The notes below the pieces were generated by a model that ran no database searches, had not been told where the DNA came from, and saw only the letters and a list, made by a program, of their open reading frames with translations. A DNA stretch of 8,499 nucleotides, taken from NCBI GenBank assembly GCA_910584035.1, contig CAJTZR010000083.1:1-8499 (forward strand), read 5' to 3'. Of the stretch, positions 1 through 4,789 are shown piece by piece (positions within the stretch are counted from its first letter, which is position 1; the number at the start of each line of letters is the position of its first letter). Origin of the DNA: an uncultured Christensenella sp. Its GTDB lineage: Bacteria > Bacillota > Clostridia > Christensenellales > UBA3700. The position numbers were made by a program, and so were the translations under genes.

Positions 1-614
1 GTAAGTTTTGTCTGTTGAGTTATATCCTTAAATTTAATTACAGCGTCCTCAACTAATGGAACGCCTAACTTTTCGGCAATTGGTCTTGCAAGTAGTGCAG
101 ATTGGTTGTAACCTCTTTCCTTTTGTCTTTTATCTGAAATAGGTACTGGTACAACTACATCAACGCACAAATCGCTTTCCTCAATTTTATCATACATCAT
201 TTGAGCAAGATATTTTGCGACCCATTTACCATTATAAAATTTTAATTTTAGTACTAACTTTTTTAAATCGTTTTCATATACAAAACAACTACGAGCAAAA
301 TCAAAATACCTCTTATTGTTTTGACATCTCAAGCATAGCATTGCTTCATTATCCATTGGAATGCCACAAGTAATACAATGCCTTTCAAACTTAGGCAACT
401 TATTGTAACAATCCTCACACAAACCATACTTTGCACCACGCACAATCTCTTTATCGCAAATAATACAATTGCAATCATCGGGAAATATGCTATTTGCAAA
501 CACAATTTTTATCTTGTCATATAGCAATTTGATTTTATCCTTAAATTTATCCTTCAACTTAGGTTTTTTATTATCTTTTTTCTGTTTTAATACCGATTTT
601 TGTCGTGTTTTCAT
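1..614 (-). CDS. comF: ComF-family phosphoribosyltransferase-like protein, 3' end beyond window
   Basis: The frame stays open from an ATG at 614 to the window edge, giving 204 codons. After a Lys-rich N-terminal stretch comes a zinc-finger-like region with four CxxC pairs (C50/C53, C66/C69, C80/C83, C94/C97). The family signature VPVPISDKRQKERGYNQS follows at residues 155-172, with an LLARPIAEKLG helix after it. This is the layout of ComF/ComFC/GntX proteins, which have a zinc module followed by a type I phosphoribosyltransferase fold. The PRPP-binding motif expected near the C-terminus is outside the window. In Bacillus subtilis ComF-operon proteins act in DNA uptake; many relatives occur in species not known to be competent, so the role here is open. 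The ATG lies 6 bases after the recD2 stop with no clear Shine-Dalgarno, suggesting translational coupling. About 15 of the first 36 residues are lysine, which is unusual. A TTG at residue 30 (525-527), preceded by AAGGA, is an alternative start that would remove most of this tail. Confidence 0.9.
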   Translation of the reverse strand, partial: MKTRQKSVLKQKKDNKKPKLKDKFKDKIKLLYDKIKIVFANSIFPDDCNCIICDKEIVRGAKYGLCEDCYNKLPKFERHCITCGIPMDNEAMLCLRCQNNKRYFDFARSCFVYENDLKKLVLKLKFYNGKWVAKYLAQMMYDKIEESDLCVDVVVPVPISDKRQKERGYNQSALLARPIAEKLGVPLVEDAVIKFKDITQQTKL

Positions 615-620
615 AATTTT

Positions 621-2840
621 TTAAACATTTTTCAAATTTTGTCTTTCGTTTTCTTCCTCTAACATTTGAGTTAAAAGAGTATATCTTTTTGCGGTATAGT
701 TGTTATGTACCATTGCATATAAATGCTTATCGTCACCAACTATCACACTCATTTTTTTAGCTCTTGTTACAGCAGTATACAACAAGTTTCTTGTCATTAA
801 AGTATAACTGCCACCCATTAAAACTATAACTACAATATCAAATTCGCTACCTTGTGATTTATGAACGCTTATACTATACGCAAGCAAGAGTTGGTCAAAA
901 ACATCACGTGTATATGTGGCGACTCTCTCGTCCTCAAACTCCACCTTAAGTTTACCATTAACTACATCAACATCAACGATAATGCCTATATCACCATTAA
1001 AAACACCAATACCAGTTTCATCACCACGAGTCCACTCTAAGTCATAGTTATTGACAACGTGAATTACTTTATCAAACTGCCTATAAATATGTTCACCAAC
1101 CTTAATTTCCTTTTTATGGATAGCTGGTGGATTGATAGAGTGTTGTAATACCACATTAAGATTATTTACACCGCTAGCACCTTTTTTCAATGGACAAAGC
1201 ACTTGTATATCCTTTGGTTCAACTTTCATATAATTAGGTATTCTTCTACTTACCATATCAACCACAGCGTTTGCTATATTCTCTTGCCCCTTGATATTTG
1301 AGTATAAAAAGTCGCTATCCGCATTTTGGATAACTGGCATTTCACCATTATTTATCCTATGTGCATTTTCAACAATCATACTTTGGTGGTCTTGACGATA
1401 GATATATGTAAGGTAACTTATTGGCAATTTTCTAAAAGCAATAATGTCACCCAAAATATTACCAGCACCGACTGACGGCAACTGGTCTTTATCACCAACC
1501 ACAATCAATCTACCACCATACTTGATAGCACTTAGCAACGCACTAAATACATACTCGTCACACATACTGACCTCGTCTACTATAATAACATCAGCATCAA
1601 GTTGAGTGTCGTCAGAATATGTAAAATGCCCTCTGCCATTTTTAAAGTCCAAGTCAAGCAAACGATGAATTGTTTTTGCAGGCTCACCACAAGCTTCGGC
1701 AAGCCTTTTTGATGCTCTGCCCGTAGGTGCACAAAGTTGTACATTTAAATGTAACTTTTTAAAAATATGCAATATACATTTAATAATTGTTGTTTTTCCC
1801 GTTCCTGGTCCACCAGTTATAATGTTTACACCATAGCGAATAGCATTTTCTATAGCTTTTATTTGATTTTCGTGCATCTTTAAGCCATTAATTGCCTCAA
1901 ACTCACTAATATCCGCCCTGACATCTGTATCAAGTTCCGTCTGTTGATTATTTAAAGCAATCAATCGCTGTGCAATCTTACGTTCAAGCAAATAATATTT
2001 ATTGAACATAATAATTGTACAATTATAGTTTTCCAAAACTGCAATGCTACCACAAAGCTCCAAAGTGTCAATTACACTGTCAAATAAGTCACTATAATAG
2101 CCATTATCTAAATTTAGCAATTTAAATACTGCGACAGATAAATTTTCCTTAGGCAAATAAGTGTGTCCATTATTACTAGCTGCTTGTTTTAGAGTGTAAA
2201 TTATTCCCGCTCTAACTCTATATTCACTATCTGGCTTTATACCAGTTTCGCTTGCAATTCTATCTGCTGTAATAAAACCTACTCCGTCTACATCCTCAAC
2301 AAGTTTATAAGGGTTCTCATTTAAAACATTTAGAGTATTTGCACCATAAACTTTGTAAATTTTAAGTGCCAAGTTAAGAGATATATCCAACTTTTGCATA
2401 CCAACAATGATATTTTGCATATCTTTAAGTTCAATAAAACCTTGGTTTAACTGCATAGCTTTGTTCAGACTAATACCCTTAACCTTTGTTAATTTTGCTG
2501 GTGCTTTTTCAATTATATCAAAAGATTGTGTTCCAAACATTTTAACAATGTTACTTGCTGTAACCTCGCCAATTCCTTTGAACAAACCACTGCCAAGGTA
2601 TTTGATAATACTATCCTCGCTATCTGGCAAGCAAACCTTGATATAATTGATTTTTAATTGCTCACCATATTTTGAGTTAGCTATCATTTCCCCATCAAGT
2701 TCCACAACCTCGCCTTCGCTAATCGGCGGAACAATACCAACAGCAGTGAGACTGATTACAGAATCACTGATATTAAACACGCAATACCCATTGTCGTTAT
2801 TGCGATATATAATTCTTTCTACCGTTCCTTTTACAATCAT
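621..2840 (-). CDS. recD2: RecD2-type ATP-dependent DNA helicase (RecD/TraA family)
   Basis: This is a 739-residue superfamily 1B helicase expected to unwind DNA 5' to 3' using ATP. The N-terminus (MIVKGTVERIIYRNNDNGY) matches the OB-like RecD2 N-terminal domain. Helix-hairpin-helix-like segments follow at about residues 83-103, 117-128 and 182-196. Helicase motifs appear in order: Walker A GGPGTGKT (343-350), Ia APTGRASKRL (371-380), Walker B VDEVSM (421-426), motif III GDKDQLPSVGAG (449-460), IV YRQ (481-483), V SVHKSQGSEFD (658-668) and VI LLYTAVTRAKK (686-696). No motif residue is obviously missing, and the length is normal (Deinococcus RecD2 is about 715, B. subtilis YrrC about 798). RecD2 acts without RecBC, in replication-fork and repair functions. 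The start is set by the conserved N-terminus and a weak GGTGA three bases upstream. It lies 51 bases after metK and 6 before comF, consistent with one transcript. Confidence 0.96.
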   Translation of the reverse strand: MIVKGTVERIIYRNNDNGYCVFNISDSVISLTAVGIVPPISEGEVVELDGEMIANSKYGEQLKINYIKVCLPDSEDSIIKYLGSGLFKGIGEVTASNIVKMFGTQSFDIIEKAPAKLTKVKGISLNKAMQLNQGFIELKDMQNIIVGMQKLDISLNLALKIYKVYGANTLNVLNENPYKLVEDVDGVGFITADRIASETGIKPDSEYRVRAGIIYTLKQAASNNGHTYLPKENLSVAVFKLLNLDNGYYSDLFDSVIDTLELCGSIAVLENYNCTIIMFNKYYLLERKIAQRLIALNNQQTELDTDVRADISEFEAINGLKMHENQIKAIENAIRYGVNIITGGPGTGKTTIIKCILHIFKKLHLNVQLCAPTGRASKRLAEACGEPAKTIHRLLDLDFKNGRGHFTYSDDTQLDADVIIVDEVSMCDEYVFSALLSAIKYGGRLIVVGDKDQLPSVGAGNILGDIIAFRKLPISYLTYIYRQDHQSMIVENAHRINNGEMPVIQNADSDFLYSNIKGQENIANAVVDMVSRRIPNYMKVEPKDIQVLCPLKKGASGVNNLNVVLQHSINPPAIHKKEIKVGEHIYRQFDKVIHVVNNYDLEWTRGDETGIGVFNGDIGIIVDVDVVNGKLKVEFEDERVATYTRDVFDQLLLAYSISVHKSQGSEFDIVVIVLMGGSYTLMTRNLLYTAVTRAKKMSVIVGDDKHLYAMVHNNYTAKRYTLLTQMLEEENERQNLKNV

Positions 2841-2855
2841 TTTTCACCAAATAGT

Positions 2856-2900
2856 ACCGATTTTCGGCAGATTTTTTGACAATTTAACAAATTAGTCAAA
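2856..2900 (-). repeat. Two stem-loops at the metK-recD2 junction
   Basis: The first inverted repeat (2875-2900) has arms TTTGAC and GTCAAA extended by AATTT/AAATT around one bulged base, with a 3-base loop. It begins in the last metK codons and includes the TAA stop. A second, smaller one (2857-2867) is CCGA-AAA-TCGG on the minus strand, just upstream of the weak recD2 ribosome binding site. Neither is followed by a T-tract in the direction of transcription, so they do not look like intrinsic terminators. An RNA stability, processing or translation-control role is inference only. Confidence 0.45.
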
Positions 2901-4076
2901 CAATTTACTAGCAAGTTCTTTAATTGTTGTAGCTTTATTTGTCTTTTCCCAACTAAAGCCATCACGTCCAAAATGTCCATAGTTAGAAGAGTTAGCATAT
3001 ATAGGATTTCTTAGTTCCAAATAGTCAATTAATGCACTTGGTCTCAAGTCAAACACTTGATTTATTATTTGCAAAATTTGCTCGTTAGAATATTTGCTTG
3101 TACCAAAAGTATTTACTTGTACAGATACTGGTTTTGCAACACCGATTGCATATGCAACATCTAATTGACATTTGTCAGCAATTCCACTTGCAACGATATT
3201 TTTACAAATATGTCTTGCCATATAGCAAGCTGACCTATCCACCTTAGTAGGGTCTTTACCACTGAAAGCACCGCCTCCGTGAGGGCAATATCCGCCATAT
3301 GTATCAACTATAATCTTTCTGCCAGTAAGTCCGCTATCACCTTGTGGTCCGCCAATAACAAATCTGCCAGTAGGGTTGATAAAGTATTTAGTATTCTTAT
3401 CTACTAAATTTTTAGGAATAACCACGTCAATAATGTGTTTTTTAACATCTGCACGCAATTTTTCCATATCAACATCAGCTGAATGTTGAGTTGATAATAC
3501 AATTGCATCTACTCTGCTTGGCTTATCGTCAACATACTCTACAGTTACTTGTGCCTTTCCATCTGGTCTTAAATATTTTAAAGTGCCATTCTTTCTAACC
3601 TCAGTTAATCTTGCAGTTAACTTGTGTGCCAAATGAATTGGCATAGGCATAAAGCTATCTGTTTCATTAGTTGCATAACCAAACATCATACCTTGGTCGC
3701 CCGCACCATTTTTATCATAATCATCGCCACCAGCCTTTTTCTCCAAGCTGTTATCTACACCAAGGGCAATGTCTGCAGATTGTTTATCAATACTTGTCAT
3801 AACCGCACAAGTATTGCCGTCAAAGCCAATTTCACTACTTGTATATCCAATATCGCAAACTGCCTTTCTTACAATAGCTGGAATATCCACAACAGCTGTT
3901 GTAGTTATCTCCCCCATTACCATAACAAAACCAGTATTACAACAAGTTTCGCAAGCTACTCTTGCCATTTTGTCTTGTGCAAGTATTGCGTCTAACACAC
4001 TATCAGATATTTTATCGCACACTTTATCTGGGTGTCCCTCTGTTACACTTTCACTGGTAAATAATCTCTTATTCAT
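2892..4076 (-). CDS. metK: S-adenosylmethionine synthetase (methionine adenosyltransferase)
   Basis: MetK makes S-adenosylmethionine from methionine and ATP, releasing phosphate and pyrophosphate. It is a cytosolic enzyme, usually a tetramer needing Mg2+ and K+. At 394 residues it has the normal bacterial length. Clear signatures are the N-terminal TSESVTEGHPDK (7-18, with the catalytic-region His15 and Asp17), the GAGDQGMMFGYA signature (124-135), NPTGRFVIGGPQGDSGLTGRK (234-253), and the phosphate-binding loop GGGAFSGKDPTKVDRS (267-282). The ATG at 4076 is supported by the canonical N-terminus and by AAGGAG eight bases upstream. The stop is TAA within a stem-loop. Upstream lie about 560 AT-rich bases and then a SAM-I riboswitch with its terminator on the same strand, which fits feedback control by the enzyme's own product. 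No second metK-type signal, such as a T-box, is visible. Confidence 0.98.
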   Translation of the reverse strand: MNKRLFTSESVTEGHPDKVCDKISDSVLDAILAQDKMARVACETCCNTGFVMVMGEITTTAVVDIPAIVRKAVCDIGYTSSEIGFDGNTCAVMTSIDKQSADIALGVDNSLEKKAGGDDYDKNGAGDQGMMFGYATNETDSFMPMPIHLAHKLTARLTEVRKNGTLKYLRPDGKAQVTVEYVDDKPSRVDAIVLSTQHSADVDMEKLRADVKKHIIDVVIPKNLVDKNTKYFINPTGRFVIGGPQGDSGLTGRKIIVDTYGGYCPHGGGAFSGKDPTKVDRSACYMARHICKNIVASGIADKCQLDVAYAIGVAKPVSVQVNTFGTSKYSNEQILQIINQVFDLRPSALIDYLELRNPIYANSSNYGHFGRDGFSWEKTNKATTIKELASKLFD

Positions 4077-4083
4077 AAGTATT

Positions 4084-4090
4084 TCTCCTT
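4084..4090 (-). promoter_or_regulatory. Ribosome binding site of metK
   Basis: Minus-strand AAGGAGA, with the AAGGAG core 8 bases before the metK ATG. It is the best Shine-Dalgarno in the window and confirms the chosen start; recD2 (GGTGA) and comF (none seen) have much poorer ones. Confidence 0.85.
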
Positions 4091-4246
4091 TATTTTTATA
4101 ATTAGTATCGATTTTTGAAAGATATTTTCATTATTTTCTTATCTATCATTAATAACGTATTAGTTTAACAGAAAATAAAATAATTAAGAATTCTATCATT
4201 AAATTAATTTTTACATATTTTTTAGGTATTAAAAACTATACTTTAC

Positions 4247-4299
4247 ACCACAAACTTTTTAGTATTGTACAACAACCTAGGCAAAGTCATATTTGTGGT
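4247..4299. repeat. Inverted repeat with internal palindromes
   Basis: Eight-base perfect arms ACCACAAA (4247-4254) and TTTGTGGT (4292-4299) enclose 37 bases that include the palindromes TTGTACAA (4265-4272) and CCTAGG (4276-4281). On the minus strand a further CTTT/AAAG pairing can extend the stem past a 5-base bulge. It lies in the least AT-rich part of the spacer, about 170 bases before metK. No known RNA family or protein operator is recognised. Confidence 0.4.
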
Positions 4300-4360
4300 T
4301 TAGTTAAAATTAGCACTGGTTATAACGCTGTATATTGCAATAACTTTACAAATTTTTAAT

Positions 4361-4402
4361 CAATTAAACTTTAATTATTTTGAATTAAGCTTTAATTATT
4401 TT
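4361..4402. repeat. Two-copy 21-base tandem repeat
   Basis: The stretches 4361-4381 and 4382-4402 are adjacent 21-base copies identical at 19 positions (differences at the first and eighth base). Each ends in CTTTAATTATTTT and contains a near-palindromic AATTAA..TTAATT core. It looks like a slippage-type duplication in AT-rich DNA. Confidence 0.7.
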
Positions 4403-4520
4403 GCCAATACTCATTTTGCCCACATTAATGCTGTTGAAAAATATTTACTCACATAGCATTTTTGCTTATCACAATTGATTTTTTTTAATTTAGTTTTGAT
4501 ATACAATTTAACAATTTATT

Positions 4521-4610
4521 ATTATAATTATTAAATGGAAACATAGGAATTATTATAATTGTGAAAGATATTTTAAGTTAGTTTTTATATCCCATTTAGT
4601 AATTTATAAT
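4521..4610. repeat. Imperfect long-spaced inverted repeat
   Basis: Arms 4521-4538 and 4592-4610 pair over 17 positions with one mismatch and one bulged base, including the mixed-sequence core TAAATGG/CCATTTA. The loop is 53 bases. The arms are otherwise AT-only, so chance pairing in low-complexity DNA is possible. It lies about 30 bases past the riboswitch terminator in the direction of transcription. Confidence 0.3.
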
Positions 4611-4639
4611 TACAATTATTTAATTGTGAGGAATATTTT

Positions 4640-4673
4640 AAAAAGGCTACTCCATTGACAGAGTAGCCTTTTT
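4640..4673 (-). terminator. Intrinsic terminator, expression platform of the SAM riboswitch
   Basis: A perfect 13-base inverted repeat, AAAAAGGCTACTC and GAGTAGCCTTTTT, around an 8-base loop (4653-4660). Read on the minus strand, the 3' arm ends in TTTTT, giving a G+C-containing stem followed by a U-tract. It begins 4 bases after the riboswitch P1 helix. Its 5' arm and loop (CTACTCTGTCAA, 4666-4655) can instead pair with TTGACAGATAG at 4690-4680, the 3' side of P1, forming 11 base pairs around one bulged C. This is the usual antiterminator logic of SAM-I OFF switches. It is also the only terminator visible after rpoC. Confidence 0.93.
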
Positions 4674-4677
4674 GAGA

Positions 4678-4776
4678 TTCTATCTGTCAAGACAAAAGTC
4701 TTGCGGAATTTAGCACCTTAATATTAGGTTGCTGTGCAATCTACGGGTCCGTTCCCTCCTGCAACTCATAATAGAA
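4678..4776 (-). promoter_or_regulatory. SAM-I (S-box) riboswitch aptamer
   Basis: On the minus strand the hallmark S-box segments appear in order: GAGTTGCAGGAGGGA (core GGAGGGA at 4759-4753), GGACCC, GCAACC (4732-4727), AAGGTGCTAAATTCC (4719-4705), a P4 hairpin CAAGAC-TTTT-GTCTTG (4703-4688), then ACAGATAGAA. The P1 helix closes as TTCTATT (4776-4770) with GATAGAA (4684-4678); GTTGC (4765-4761) can pair with GCAAC (4732-4728) as part of P2, and ACCT/AGGT closes P3. The class binds S-adenosylmethionine and, when bound, favours the terminator that follows. The target is inferred to be metK, 564 bases past the terminator on the same strand, with recD2 and comF behind it. The oddity is location: P1 starts 13 bases after the rpoC stop codon, with no promoter-sized gap between them. 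Confidence 0.93.
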
Positions 4777-4789
4777 AGTATTTAGTTTT

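Larger units (their letters stand above)
4077..4639. other. Long AT-rich non-coding spacer/leader between riboswitch terminator and metK
   Basis: About 560 bases with no credible gene. The longest ATG-started minus-strand frames I found are 19 codons (from 4544) and 15 codons (from 4290), both without a ribosome binding site. The plus strand offers nothing better. The stretch carries a 21-base tandem duplication, two long-spaced inverted repeats, an 11-base direct repeat (TCTATCATTAA at 4142-4152 and 4192-4202), and a diverged direct repeat (4556-4577 and 4621-4642). Minus-strand -10-like hexamers occur (TATAAT at 4553-4558, TACAAT and TATAGT between 4235 and 4270), but none has a convincing -35 at proper spacing, so I do not call a promoter. 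It is either the long leader of the riboswitch-controlled metK transcript, the site of an unrecognised metK promoter, or both. Confidence 0.6.

Noticed and set aside
2407..2895. Plus-strand open frames of 79 and 82 codons opposite recD2
   Set aside because: They are antisense to strongly conserved recD2 codons, resemble no family, and lack start signals.
3624..4101. Plus-strand frames of 123 and 110 codons opposite metK
   Set aside because: Antisense shadows of the complete metK gene, with no protein signature.
4077..4260. A second riboswitch or T-box next to metK
   Set aside because: No S-box, T-box (AGGGTGGNACCGCG) or other conserved core was found in this interval.
4243..4290. 15-codon minus-strand ORF overlapping the ACCACAAA inverted repeat, considered as a leader peptide
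   Set aside because: No ribosome binding site and no run of regulatory codons such as Met or Cys.
4485..4544. 19-codon minus-strand ORF in the spacer
   Set aside because: No ribosome binding site, AT-driven composition, no recognisable product.
4340..4640. CRISPR-like or insertion-sequence remnant because of repeated AT motifs
   Set aside because: Repeats are two-copy, irregularly spaced and low in complexity; there are no spacers, transposase fragments or target-site duplications.
4640..4673. Plain rpoC terminator unrelated to metK
   Set aside because: The aptamer, the exact antiterminator pairing with P1 and the 4-base gap show that it belongs to the riboswitch; it may still serve rpoC too.
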